Assembly (NCBI GenBank): GCA_010093685.1
Contig: MU006219.1
Coordinates: 639,531 to 703,530 of the forward strand
Direction of reading: 5' to 3'
Length of the DNA stretch: 64,000 nucleotides
Source: Ophiobolus disseminans
Taxonomy: Eukaryota; Ascomycota; Dothideomycetes; Pleosporales; Phaeosphaeriaceae
Numbering within the stretch: position 1 is the stretch's first letter; each line of letters starts with the position of its first letter. A program made the translations under genes and the position numbers. Positions 21,855 to 31,687 of the stretch are shown in pieces. The notes under the pieces are model-generated. The model was not told the DNA's origin and did no database searches. It saw only the letters and a list, made by a program, of their open reading frames with translations.

Positions 21855-24800
21855 ATGGCATTCCGCGGTCGCACTCCCGTTATGAGTGACGACATGGACC
21901 GCAGCTACGACTCCAGCCCTGATCCCTTGGCACTCTCCCTGAACGAAAACACAACAATGTCGGCACGCAGAAACACGCCTCGAAGGGCGCTGGGTTCGAC
22001 ATCCCCAAGCAAACAGAATCGACGATCAAGTGTGTCCGAGATGGAATTTTCGTCACCCTCGAAGGCCATGATTCTAAACACCCCACGGATGGGCAGCGCG
22101 AGTCCCTGGCGGATCAAGGTCACCGTCCAGGCCGAGCCGGGCAGCGACGAAGAGAACGAGAGGTCACCGAGCATCAAACGCTTCACTCGCACCCAGACTA
22201 CGACAATACCTCTCAAGGACCCCGATGCGCCAGCTCCAATCAAACCTGGCCGTGGCCGTGGCCGACCTAAGAAGTCGGATGTAGGATCCACCCCCAAGCT
22301 CAAGCGAGCAGGCACGCCAATCAAGAGGGCCGCACGATCGAGCTCCCAAGATGCGACTATGGGAGCTGCAGAATCGAGTGCAGCAGACATCGATACCGAC
22401 GCGCCACCAAAGAGGAAGCGGGGCCGCCCCAGGAAGAACGCGAGATTGTCTGCACAGGATGAAGATACCCTCATGATCCTAGAGTCGGAAGCCTACAACG
22501 AGACTAAGGTGGGAGTCACACCTGCACCAGCTTCGAAGCCCAAGCCGTCAACCTCGCAGAAGAGCACGCGCTTTGCATCGCCGCAAACCTCAGTTCCCGC
22601 CATAGAAACAACGGATGCGACCCCTCAGCCTTCGCCATTTTTACTTTCGCAAGACAGGAGGCGGCTCTTGACTAACTATGAGATGCCCATCATAGACACG
22701 CCGCCCAAGACCGAGCTTGGAGCGCGTCTCCGAGCACGCAAGAACACACCGCATGCCAAAAAGGTGGTTCAAGTGTTGGCATCATCGGATGGAGAGTCGG
22801 AGGGCAGCGACGTATTTACTCCTGGCAGTGGAGAAGAGAATGACGAGCCACTGGATTCGACGCACAACCCATCTATTGTTACTAACAACGAAGCACATCC
22901 TGATCCACAAAGTCCAGCCGGAAGTGTAGGCCGGTCACACTTGAGCCCATCCCCTGAAGACGATGATGAGGAAATACAGGATGCTACCCAATTCGCCTTT
23001 GAGGAAGGTACCACTAGGATGCCGGATGATACAACTGTCATGGACAGTGAGAACTTCAGCATGATCTCTGTTGAATCTCTTCACAGCAACGGCGGCCCCA
23101 TCAATACCTCCAAGCCAGAATTGAGCATCAACGCTGTACCACAGATCAGCTCCAGGCTTCGGCATGAGTATCTAGGGCCTTCTGTGGGCGATAACTCAGA
23201 CATGCACAACAAGACGTTTTCGAAGCCTTCGCCGGCACCTCCACGCGTACTGTCTGGTTTGCAGCCGACCGATGAGGTTTCAAGGCCCACACTACGACGC
23301 TACAAAACGCCAGTCGTAGACACCGCAACACCATCAGTGCCACCAGTTATTGAGCCAGTCCAAGCTGCGCCACCGAAGGCTGAAACCCCGCTACTTGGGC
23401 GTGTAGTCACCGCTGGTGTTGCTTTGCAGGGAGTGTTGGATCCGAGTCGTCTGACGCCTGAGCCTTCTCAGAAGGCGCTGGAGGAAAAGCGCGATAGACT
23501 CGATGATCTATTCCGCGGCTTTAGTGAAGGAACAAGAAGAGATCTACAAGCAGGACTTCGTCTTGGCGAGCAGCTTGCACACGGCCAAACAATAGGGGAG
23601 CAATCATCACCTGCTCGCTCGAGCCCTGTCAAAATAAAGCCACAGTCAGAGACTAATCTCGAGGGAGGCCCTTCGAAGACGCGTGAGCCACGACTACTCA
23701 CACCGGAAGATCAGGATGGTGACCTATTAACGACGGCCGCGCAACCCGAAGATGATGACGTTCAGTACCCAGTTCTTGATGTTGCGGCGACAGAAAGGTC
23801 ACTTCCAAGCCCTGCACGGAGCGAAGAAGATGAGATGAGCTGGCGTGTTGATACCCCACCCCGAGCTACTGGAAACACAGCGCGTATGCATTTTGTGACC
23901 ATTGCGGACCAAGAGGAAGAGCAGCAGGTTCATGTATATGCTCCTACTACTGGCGGTGCGAGCGAGCCCGCGCAAGAGGACGACTATTCCGACATCTGGC
24001 AGGAGGAAGCTAGTCGCTCGTCTAATACAGCTGAGACCGACGATGCTCCACAAGTACAGGATCTGTTTGAGCCGGGTCCTGTTGCACCTGCTCGCGGAAA
24101 GCTTCCCAGGACATGGCGTCGGAAGAGCGGTAACCACTTTCAGTACAGTGACGAGGCAGAATCTCCCCGGCAACCAAGTTCGCCTCATGCAGAATCAACC
24201 CGCGATGTTCCGGAGGTTCTGGTTGAGAGTCACGCCACTGAAGAAGTGGAAGAAGACGAAGATACCACCAGCGACGCAAGCGATGACACTGGAATGTTCT
24301 TCCAATCAAACATGCCGAGCATCTTCAGCAACAGACACTCTCGCGAGCTCAAGCAGAGAAGAGCAGCCAAACTCGACCTCACCATGCTCCTGAATGAAGG
24401 TGAAAGCATGGTTCCGGAATCGTCGCCTCCAGTTGTAACGAAGAAGTCTTCTCCCGCGAAAAAGAAGAATCCATTCCTCAACACACCACCTCGCTTTCCA
24501 GGCTTTCCCAGTTCGCCGCAAAAGAGCAGTCCGCTTCGTCGGGAGCTGAGGGATTCGGATATCTCGTCTGAGTCTCATTCACGCATCCAAGATGAGTCAT
24601 CACTGCCGCTGGTGCAAAGCTCACCGTTTCATACCTATGTTGATGGAGAGAGTAAGATCTCCGTAGCTAGTGACCAACGACAACTTTTCATGGAGATGGA
24701 AGATGTTACGGACTCGAGCATCCGCCGCGTGCGCAACGAGGCGGATGGATACCTGGATGCCTACGAACCACAAGAGCGTAGTCTAAACGAGATTGAGGAG

Positions 24801-25661
24801 GTCACTGAGCACAGCAGAACATGGCAAAAGAACACTAGTATGGTGGTTTCAAGTCCACCGCGGATGAAAGTGCTCTCTCCTGTCCGGAAACGAGTCCCGT
24901 TGTTCCAGGACTCTTCAGACACGCCAAGAGCTACGTTAGACAAGGAAGTCGAGATGGTCGACAGCGACGTCTTTGACGCAAACAAAGGCCGCACAAATCC
25001 AGCACCGCAATCCAATGTCTTTGTTGCACCTGCCACAGAACTTTCACTCCCTCAACGCCCCACCGGTTTCCTCTCACGCATGACATCGTCGCTCTGGTCG
25101 GCCGTCACCCAGCCCGCCACAGCAACTGCCCCCAAACCACCAGCCATGTCTCACCATCCGATTCTGAAGAAGCTCACGCCTCTTCCCAAGATTGAACCCT
25201 GGACAAAGACGCACTACAATACTCTCGACAGGCTGTACAACGTCCACCTAAAAAACCCAGCCCTCTTCTCACCACACGCCACACCCGCAACTCCACTCTC
25301 CCAACTCAACGCCCAACTCCTCAAGAAATTCCTCGCCGCGCACGACACCCGCAAGACGCGCTACATCGGCGCCGTGTTTGCTGTATGGGGCTACGAGTTC
25401 GACATGAGCGAGGATATGCTCGTCATTTGCCAGGTTTTCTGCGAATTGATGAGTTTGGACAGCATCGAGGCGTACGAAACGCTCAAGGGCCGCGAGATTG
25501 AGGTCGGCGATTGCTTGCCTGGACCTACTGGACAGCCCATGGATGGCGCAGAGGTTGCGAGGCGCTTGGCGACGGTTATCCTTGGGGACGAGGTGCGCGC
25601 TGCGGAGAAGCAGGGTATTGAGATTGATCGTAGTATGAGCTTGGAGGTGCGGTGGGCGTGA
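21855..25661 (+). CDS. AT-hook DNA-binding protein
   Basis: 1268 residues in one exon. Two AT-hooks are clear: KPGRGRGRPKK at about 130-140 and KRKRGRPRKN at about 186-195, which bind the minor groove of AT-rich DNA. Most of the rest is disordered, Ser/Pro/Glu-rich with many SP and TP sites, suggesting phosphorylation. A conserved-looking folded C-terminal domain covers about 1105-1268 (begins near KIEPWTKTHYNTLDRLYNVH and includes FAVWGYEFDMSEDMLVICQ). A chromatin or replication role is inferred from the AT-hooks and head-to-head pairing with GEN1; no catalytic motif is visible. Start chosen as the first ATG. Confidence 0.8.
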   Translation: MAFRGRTPVMSDDMDRSYDSSPDPLALSLNENTTMSARRNTPRRALGSTSPSKQNRRSSVSEMEFSSPSKAMILNTPRMGSASPWRIKVTVQAEPGSDEENERSPSIKRFTRTQTTTIPLKDPDAPAPIKPGRGRGRPKKSDVGSTPKLKRAGTPIKRAARSSSQDATMGAAESSAADIDTDAPPKRKRGRPRKNARLSAQDEDTLMILESEAYNETKVGVTPAPASKPKPSTSQKSTRFASPQTSVPAIETTDATPQPSPFLLSQDRRRLLTNYEMPIIDTPPKTELGARLRARKNTPHAKKVVQVLASSDGESEGSDVFTPGSGEENDEPLDSTHNPSIVTNNEAHPDPQSPAGSVGRSHLSPSPEDDDEEIQDATQFAFEEGTTRMPDDTTVMDSENFSMISVESLHSNGGPINTSKPELSINAVPQISSRLRHEYLGPSVGDNSDMHNKTFSKPSPAPPRVLSGLQPTDEVSRPTLRRYKTPVVDTATPSVPPVIEPVQAAPPKAETPLLGRVVTAGVALQGVLDPSRLTPEPSQKALEEKRDRLDDLFRGFSEGTRRDLQAGLRLGEQLAHGQTIGEQSSPARSSPVKIKPQSETNLEGGPSKTREPRLLTPEDQDGDLLTTAAQPEDDDVQYPVLDVAATERSLPSPARSEEDEMSWRVDTPPRATGNTARMHFVTIADQEEEQQVHVYAPTTGGASEPAQEDDYSDIWQEEASRSSNTAETDDAPQVQDLFEPGPVAPARGKLPRTWRRKSGNHFQYSDEAESPRQPSSPHAESTRDVPEVLVESHATEEVEEDEDTTSDASDDTGMFFQSNMPSIFSNRHSRELKQRRAAKLDLTMLLNEGESMVPESSPPVVTKKSSPAKKKNPFLNTPPRFPGFPSSPQKSSPLRRELRDSDISSESHSRIQDESSLPLVQSSPFHTYVDGESKISVASDQRQLFMEMEDVTDSSIRRVRNEADGYLDAYEPQERSLNEIEEVTEHSRTWQKNTSMVVSSPPRMKVLSPVRKRVPLFQDSSDTPRATLDKEVEMVDSDVFDANKGRTNPAPQSNVFVAPATELSLPQRPTGFLSRMTSSLWSAVTQPATATAPKPPAMSHHPILKKLTPLPKIEPWTKTHYNTLDRLYNVHLKNPALFSPHATPATPLSQLNAQLLKKFLAAHDTRKTRYIGAVFAVWGYEFDMSEDMLVICQVFCELMSLDSIEAYETLKGREIEVGDCLPGPTGQPMDGAEVARRLATVILGDEVRAAEKQGIEIDRSMSLEVRWA

Positions 25662-25982
25662 GAGGTATTGCACAGGAGCGATTTGCTGATTGGAGCTTTG
25701 GGGTTATGATTGTGCGACTATATTTGTCAGAGACTGGCGTATCTGGCGTTTTGGATATGTGGGACTGGCTTTGATATGATATGATACCTCTACAATAATG
25801 ATTTCCTTTCTCTTCAATCTACATCTTACTTCTCCATCCACCTTTCCTCACAAATAAAAATACAACAACCTCTCCTATTCACATCACACCTCGGCCGTCG
25901 CTCTTTCACTATCAAAAACATAAACCGCCCCTACTACACACTATCTATCCATATCTACACCCCCTCTACTCCCAAAAAGCAG
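25662..25982. other. 3' flank of the AT-hook gene
   Basis: AT-rich, C/A-rich sequence leading to the Pol III terminator of the tRNA on the other strand. No gene. Confidence 0.5.
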
Positions 25983-25988
25983 CAAAAA
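25983..25988 (-). terminator. Pol III T-run terminator of the tRNA
   Basis: Six T residues on the minus strand, eight bases beyond the tRNA 3' end, a standard RNA polymerase III stop. Confidence 0.7.
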
Positions 25989-25996
25989 AGATAGAC

Positions 25997-26136
25997 GGGC
26001 TCCAATGGGAATTGAACCCATGACCTCCTACATTTGTGCTAGAGAACCCCTGTTGCGCTGTTAGTTATTTGCTATGGTGTAGAAGTGGGAGGAGAGGACT
26101 TACAAAGCAGGAATCATACGACTAGACCATAGAGCC
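25997..26136 (-). tRNA. Intron-containing tRNA, anticodon TGT (Thr)
   Basis: Minus strand; 72-nt mature tRNA with a 68-nt intron (26033-26100) at the canonical 37/38 position. Acceptor GGCTCTA pairs with TGGAGCC (one G-T wobble). The D arm is GTC...GAT. The anticodon stem CCTGC pairs with GTAGG, with loop TT-TGT-A then T after the intron. The T arm is ATGGG-TTCAATT-CCCAT. Position gives anticodon TGT (26104-26102), reading ACA Thr codons. The D arm and neighbouring bases (TGGTCTAGT.GTATGATT) resemble what I recall of tRNA-Pro, so the isotype is less sure than the tRNA call. Confidence 0.78.
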
Positions 26137-26772
26137 GGTGAATTGATGAGTAAGCAGAGAAGTAAGTAGGATATGAATGCTATTGTGTGGGGCAGATGAT
26201 GGGTTGGGGGGAAGCAGCGTTTGTGGGAGTGTGTAGTGCGGACGAAGCGAGGTGGGGATGTGGAGCATGGCAAGGTATGATTCCTAGAGATCGTTCGTTG
26301 GGCTGGGGGGTTATTGGAGGTGATTGGAATGTGAGGCGATGAATTCGAGTTTGGTATAAAAGCGATTATGCTGCTTGATATTCTTCGAGACAGAAAGCTC
26401 ATGTGGAAAATTGTGCCCCTGAGTCGGGAATTATCACATTGCACGGGAAGGCTGATTGTGAACCGTTGCTGGATGGAGCACTATCAAGTTTATAGGGAAT
26501 TCAAAGCTCCACCTAAGGGCATGATTTTCAGTGTTGTACATCGATTCTTGTTCAAATCTATCATCGGTTTTCAGCCGCGCCGTATGGTCCCAACAGCAGC
26601 AGCGTATGACTGCGCTTCCAATGCAAGTCTATGCTGACGGCTACTTACTAGCTCGCTTGCTGCATTGCGCTTTCTGCTTTGCGCTTTTTGAAACTGGTAC
26701 ATATGAAATGGATGCAAGGAATGCTAAAATCCTATTATGAGGCGCACAGATGAAGCAGGCGACGCTGCGAGA
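26137..26772. other. Intergenic, upstream of the tRNA and 3' of TAM41
   Basis: 636 nt with short random-looking frames only. The T/G-rich left part is the 5' flank of the tRNA. Confidence 0.5.
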
Positions 26773-28125
26773 CTATGTCTCCCTCCCCTTGGCCCGCTTC
26801 TCTTGCAGATACCGCCACGCTCTTGCGGGCCCACCGCTCAATATGCCCTTTATGCTTTGCACCGTGGACGGCCACTTCACTGTCTGATTAATCGCTTTCG
26901 TGACCATCTGCGGGAGATCTTTCTCATTGGCGATCCGCCGGTCAAAGTCGCCGGCGACTTGTTTCTTCAGCCCGCCCTTAGAGTCCTCGTCCTTGGCTGC
27001 CTCCAGCATCTCGTTATATTCGCGCCCCGAGATGCCGAACTTGCCTCGGTACTGGAAGTAGACCTTCTCTCTGAACTGCTTCGGCAACCGTCTCACGATG
27101 TTACTTCGGCGCTCCGGATCCAGGTCCTGCTCAAGCTTCAGATCGAGTTTGTCATCCTCCATCCATCCTGACTTGTGTGTTGCCGAATCATCGGTGTATC
27201 GAATGTTGGGTAGTGACGAGATGATGTCGTGGTACAGATGCCTGAAGTGCTGTAGCTGGTTGTTGACGATGTTGGAGATCTTCTTGGGGTTTTCGCTGCC
27301 GTATTGCATGCGCGGGTCGCCCTGGTAGCTCAGGCCTGCGATCGTCGAGTATAGCTCCCTCTCGGTGAAGGTCGTCGGGAGGAGCAAAAGCGAGCATCGC
27401 ACGGCGGAGAGGAGGTTGCGCTGGTTCGCGAGGCGGATGTTGGGGTCCTCGAAGAGAATCTTGACCGGCTTGTGCAGTCGGCCGGCGAGGTACAACGTGT
27501 CCCACTCGGTGAGATCTCGGACCAGGGTCTCGTAGTTGACGACGGCGTACTTGATCAGGGTGCCGTCCACTGTGATATAGGGATTGAAGTATGCGCCTGC
27601 GCCGTACCTGTCCCCCACATGACTAATTACTCCTGAGCCCAAGGAGCCGAGGAATGAATAGTGATCACGATGCTTGCGCAAGTTGAGAGAGTGGAAGTGC
27701 TGGGAGAAGCGCGGAGTGAGAACAAAGTCTATCATCTTCCCGCCGCCTTTCTGCCACTTCAAGATCGCCTCCGGGGGGTTCGGATGCGGTGAATGTGTTG
27801 TTCGCGACGCTGTCGCAGCGGACTGCGGAAAGACGCCGGAGCCGTAGGCAAAGGCATAAGTGATGGGCGGAAACTGTCGAACGATGCCTCTTAAGCTCCT
27901 CTTGAACTCCTCGTTCGTCTTCATTAGCTGGTTCTTTCCAAAGCCCTCCGGAAGCTCCGTAAAGTCGGACAGCGAGGGAGCATCATCTTCCCAGTCCGGC
28001 GGAAGAGAATGCTTCTCGGTGGGCGCATCGGCGGATTGGGCCTGCGACGATATGCAACGGCGGTTTGGGTGAGCGACCGGCCGTCGGCACCGAGCTATCG
28101 ATACTGCAGGCCGAAGTCGATTCAT
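26773..28125 (-). CDS. TAM41: Tam41, mitochondrial CDP-diacylglycerol synthase
   Basis: 450 residues, one exon. Tam41 makes CDP-diacylglycerol from phosphatidic acid and CTP at the inner mitochondrial membrane, the first committed step of cardiolipin synthesis. The N-terminus is basic, with Arg-rich MNRLRPAVSIARCRRPV, a likely presequence. The nucleotidyltransferase signature FAYGSGVFPQ is at about 92-101, with the later acidic residue in KMIDFVLTPRFSQHFHSLN. The segment HGDKY-like HVGDRYGAGAYFNPYI and the C-terminal ILSGGPARAWRYLQEKRAKG are typical of the family. Length matches fungal orthologues. It diverges from the BIR gene over 295 nt. Confidence 0.92.
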   Translation of the reverse strand: MNRLRPAVSIARCRRPVAHPNRRCISSQAQSADAPTEKHSLPPDWEDDAPSLSDFTELPEGFGKNQLMKTNEEFKRSLRGIVRQFPPITYAFAYGSGVFPQSAATASRTTHSPHPNPPEAILKWQKGGGKMIDFVLTPRFSQHFHSLNLRKHRDHYSFLGSLGSGVISHVGDRYGAGAYFNPYITVDGTLIKYAVVNYETLVRDLTEWDTLYLAGRLHKPVKILFEDPNIRLANQRNLLSAVRCSLLLLPTTFTERELYSTIAGLSYQGDPRMQYGSENPKKISNIVNNQLQHFRHLYHDIISSLPNIRYTDDSATHKSGWMEDDKLDLKLEQDLDPERRSNIVRRLPKQFREKVYFQYRGKFGISGREYNEMLEAAKDEDSKGGLKKQVAGDFDRRIANEKDLPQMVTKAINQTVKWPSTVQSIKGILSGGPARAWRYLQEKRAKGRET

Positions 28126-28420
28126 CTTGTGTTGAGCTCGCTACCTGAGGCGTCGCAAAGTGGTAGGATGGGTGACGTAAGCGCAGATCGGCTGGTCCGC
28201 TTTGGGAATGGGCTGCCGGCGCGCGATTGACCTTGTTTACGCGGCGCCTTCCTCAACAACACACTCGACATCCAAACCACACCACTCAACACGCTCCATC
28301 CACCCTCTCAATTGGCATTATCCCGAGGATAGTCAGCATCAGACATCACGTAAATAAACAACAACTTTCAGATCCGCAACTACAGACAGGCATCGCTTTG
28401 TCGCGTCTGCACCTTCCGCC
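28126..28420. promoter_or_regulatory. Divergent promoter between TAM41 and BIR1
   Basis: 295 nt between the two start codons with AC-rich sequence toward the BIR gene. No specific factor site assigned. Confidence 0.5.
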
Positions 28421-30013
28421 ATGGAGACACACTTGGCATACTACCAGGCGCGACTGGCCACCTTCCAGGGAGCGGCCACCAAGTCACGACGCCCCAGTTC
28501 CCGCTCGAAGAAGGCAGCACCAAAGTCCAAGGCCGCATGGCCATTGTCAGCGCCCAGTGCCGAAGATCTAGCCTACGCTGGATTTGTCTGGAAGCCGACT
28601 TCAGCAAGCCCCGACAACGTCCAGTGCTGGGCGTGCAACTGCCAGCTGGATGGCTGGGAAGAAGCGGACGTACCTGCCTACGAACATCTCACACATTCAC
28701 CAAGCTGCGGCTTTGCCACTGTCTTAGCCATACGACTTCGCCATGGGGATCCAGGCAGGACTGAGGACGATCCGACGAGCGATGCGATGGTGTCGGCCCG
28801 AAAGGACACATTTTCCGATTTGTGGCCCCTCGACCCCGCCGCAGGCTACCCATCTGTTGAGCAACTGGCCGCCGCTGGCTGGTTCTACGACCCCGCTAAT
28901 GACATGCCCGACGGCGTAACATGTCCCTACTGTGATCTCTCGCTCGATGCCTGGGATGCAGGAGACGATCCTATGGAAGAGCATCGGCGACGTGCATCCG
29001 ACTGCCTCTTCTTCTCGCTCGCCGAGCTATATCACCCTCCCACCAAGCCTGAGCCGAAGGCGAAGGCGAAGCGCACAACTACATCCAAGCGCACCTCCAG
29101 CCGATCATCAACAGCCAGCAATGCCACGACCGCCACCAAGAAGACTACACGAGGCAAGAAACGCATCAGCGACGCAGTTGAGGATGACACTCAAATTTCT
29201 ATTACGACAAAGAAGACGACACGCGGCAAGAAGCGTGCCAGCGAAGTGGTTGAGGACAACAGTCAGCTGTTCGAGTCGACCACAAAAGCAACCCGCGGCA
29301 GAACGCGCGCCAGCGAGGCTATCGGAGACTACACCCAAATGTCTGTCAAGTCTGACTTAACCAAGAAGACAACACGCGGCAAAAAACGAGCGAGCGAGGC
29401 TATCGATGACACTCAGATGTCCGAGTTGCCCACCAAGAAGGCGACACGCGGCAAGAAGCGCACCAGCGAGGCAATTGAGGATGACACCCATATGTTCGAC
29501 TCGACTCATGATACCTCCAAGCGCATGAGATTCTCCAGCATGTCAAGCCTTCCAGATGACCTACTTGCTGGCACTCCTAAGAAGATGCCCTCTGAGTTGG
29601 ACACTGAGCCGTTCATCATGTCGAGCCTGCCCGCCAGTTTGTTAGTCGGCACGCCTAAGAGGACGCCGCCTCACCTGAGGGTGACCGAAGAACCCGAAGC
29701 CGCATGGCAACCCGTCGATCTAGACGCCTTCCTCAGCAACCAGAAGGACGTGCGTGGCTTCGTCAACGATGTAATGATCGATGCCGGCCTCGATGAGATC
29801 ACAGCGACTGGAACCACACCTGAAGAAATCCAAGCTGCAGTCATGGCAGGTCTCACGGACGCGGAGAAGGGCATGACCATCGAGCAATGGGTCATGTACA
29901 ACGCGAAGAGAGGAGAAGAGAAGCTTCGTATGGCGTGCGAGCAGCAAATTGCAGCATTCGAAGCGGAGGGCAAGCGCGCATTAGCTATGCTGGAGGCAAT
30001 TCCTACCTACTAG
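28421..30013 (+). CDS. BIR1: Two-BIR-domain survivin-type protein (Bir1)
   Basis: 530 residues, one exon. Fungal Bir1/survivin proteins act in the chromosomal passenger complex at centromeres and the spindle midzone. BIR 1 spans about 40-105 with zinc ligands C69, C72, H89 and C96. BIR 2 spans about 125-205 with C168, C171, H188 and C195. The two-BIR layout is the fungal Bir1 form. Residues about 240-365 hold five degenerate copies of a 22-25 residue Lys/Arg-rich repeat with the core TTRGKKR-SEA. The C-terminal 120 residues (about 425-530) look helical and may contact INCENP; that partner is inferred from the family. Confidence 0.88.
   Translation: METHLAYYQARLATFQGAATKSRRPSSRSKKAAPKSKAAWPLSAPSAEDLAYAGFVWKPTSASPDNVQCWACNCQLDGWEEADVPAYEHLTHSPSCGFATVLAIRLRHGDPGRTEDDPTSDAMVSARKDTFSDLWPLDPAAGYPSVEQLAAAGWFYDPANDMPDGVTCPYCDLSLDAWDAGDDPMEEHRRRASDCLFFSLAELYHPPTKPEPKAKAKRTTTSKRTSSRSSTASNATTATKKTTRGKKRISDAVEDDTQISITTKKTTRGKKRASEVVEDNSQLFESTTKATRGRTRASEAIGDYTQMSVKSDLTKKTTRGKKRASEAIDDTQMSELPTKKATRGKKRTSEAIEDDTHMFDSTHDTSKRMRFSSMSSLPDDLLAGTPKKMPSELDTEPFIMSSLPASLLVGTPKRTPPHLRVTEEPEAAWQPVDLDAFLSNQKDVRGFVNDVMIDAGLDEITATGTTPEEIQAAVMAGLTDAEKGMTIEQWVMYNAKRGEEKLRMACEQQIAAFEAEGKRALAMLEAIPTY
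29138..29505 (+). repeat. Five tandem TTRGKKR-type coding repeats in BIR1
   Basis: Five in-frame copies of about 66-75 nt encoding K-K-T-T-R-G-K-K-R then S-E-x-x-E-D and a polar spacer. Copies differ at the DNA level, so this is an old expansion and not a fresh minisatellite. Confidence 0.8.
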
Positions 30014-30640
30014 ACGGCTACGGATGGTTTGGGCGGCGTCAATCGTTTATGATACCCTTTGATGGAGAAGCGGCGTTACGGTTCGATGGTTTGGGTTTGC
30101 AGTTTTGGTTTTGGGAGCCGCATCCGCCCCTTGCCCCTCCCGCGGCTTGAGGTGATTCCCGTTGCTTGCTGCCGCCTGCGAGGGCTGGCGGCCTCGGGAT
30201 GATCCAACACTGCCAGATAGGGGGTTGGATAGGTGAGGCTGATGTTTCTTAGCGTTGTACTGTTTGTTTTTGTTACGAGATCACGATGAATGAAATGATC
30301 GTTTGATATGATATCACGTTTGTTCATGCTGTGGCAGTACAGTGTTGAAGCTTCCAACAAGTTGGACAACACAAACTCATAGCTGCTTGCTCTTTGGTCC
30401 TTGCTTGCTGCGACCCAAACCAATGTCCGACTTCACGCGGTCTCACGTGACAGCGCGCTGCGCCTTGAAAGCTTCCAAGCTCTCGGTAAGTTGCGAAAGC
30501 CGGAAAAAGAAAGCTAAGCTCGACGACTACATCTACGTGTTGAATAGCTGTTTTCAAGGCTTGAATATCTCTGTATACAGACAGGATAGTGTGTCTGTTT
30601 CCGGCTTTCGCAGAGCCAAGGTCGGGTCAGATCTCGATTT
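30014..30640. other. Convergent intergenic region
   Basis: 3' flanks of BIR1 and the Cog7-like gene. A plus-strand frame (30342-31490) is the antisense shadow of the Cog7-like gene. Confidence 0.5.
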
Positions 30641-31687
30641 CTACTGCTCTACAAATCTCCTCTGCAGATTCTCCAAGAATCCTCCAGACCTCTGCTGCTG
30701 GAGTACTGGCTGCTGCGGCTTCTGCACACTGCCACTGCGACCAGGTCGTTGCTGCCCCCGATCTTTGCTCCTCTCCTTCTCCCTCTCGACTTCTCTCTGT
30801 TTGTCCTCGGCCAGCTTGATCAAGCCATCCACAAACTTCGTCCTAGACTTCTCCTCGGCTGTGCCCTTCCATACGCGTGCTAGTTCGCGCAACGCTTGTA
30901 TTCTGGTCTCGGCCTTCTCCACGCCACTATCTGGGTCGCCGGTGATGAGGTCAGCGATCTCGGAACGGAGGGCTGCAGCGAACTCTTTGCCCTTTTCTTC
31001 GCGCGATGCGCTGTCTGTGCCGGGCTCGGGGGCGGATACGGAGATGAGGGAGGAGGTCAGGGAGATTTCGCTTGGTGGTATGGTCCAGTGCATTGCTTCG
31101 CCGAAGACCTTGATGACGGTTTCGAGGCGCGAGCGGACGGTTGTGAGAGTGCGGAGGTCGGAGATGTACTCTGGTGTGGTATCTTCCGATTCGTCTTGTA
31201 GTGTAGGGAATGCTTGCCCGCCTGCGTCGACTGGTTCGTCTGCTAGTGTTGGGCTTTTGATATCTGTGTCTGGCTGCTCTGTCTCTATTTTGATACCGCC
31301 TGGGACAAATTTTACGACGTCATCTTTTAGGCCGTCGGTAAGGGCGTCTGTGAGCCCAAGGGTCTCTCCACGTAGCACCTCGACTTCATATGCTAACCGT
31401 GCCCCACTTCTCAGTATATCATCCGTCAGCTGGGTGAGGATAGCCGATAATCGCGTCGTGTGTGCATTGAGCTGTGACAGCAGGTCTTGAGTCTGCGAGG
31501 AGAGGTCGGCCAGTGAAGCAGCATTCCCTGACTTGAGTGGGCGGGAGGACACGGAAGAGAGCGAGAGGGAAGGTAAAGTGGCATTGAGGTACTCGGCGGG
31601 GTCGAATTTGGATTCGACAAAAGGAGCGAGAGCAGGATCGGACACATGCGAGGACCTAGACGCGGTCTTGTCCGCTGATACTGCCAT
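30641..31687 (-). CDS. COG7: Cog7-like subunit of the conserved oligomeric Golgi complex
   Basis: 348 residues, one exon. COG tethers vesicles for retrograde transport within the Golgi. The N-terminus reads FDPAEYLNATLPSL followed by a long coiled-coil (about 60-130) with heptad-spaced Leu and Val, the arrangement of COG subunit N-termini and closest to Cog7 (F-D-x-x-x-[WY]-[IL]-N). The tail is Lys/Glu/Arg- then Gln-rich, ending GGFLENLQRRFVEQ. It is much shorter than human COG7 but close to the short fungal version. Assignment rests on pattern recognition; another tether subunit is possible. Confidence 0.6.
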   Translation of the reverse strand: MAVSADKTASRSSHVSDPALAPFVESKFDPAEYLNATLPSLSLSSVSSRPLKSGNAASLADLSSQTQDLLSQLNAHTTRLSAILTQLTDDILRSGARLAYEVEVLRGETLGLTDALTDGLKDDVVKFVPGGIKIETEQPDTDIKSPTLADEPVDAGGQAFPTLQDESEDTTPEYISDLRTLTTVRSRLETVIKVFGEAMHWTIPPSEISLTSSLISVSAPEPGTDSASREEKGKEFAAALRSEIADLITGDPDSGVEKAETRIQALRELARVWKGTAEEKSRTKFVDGLIKLAEDKQREVEREKERSKDRGQQRPGRSGSVQKPQQPVLQQQRSGGFLENLQRRFVEQ

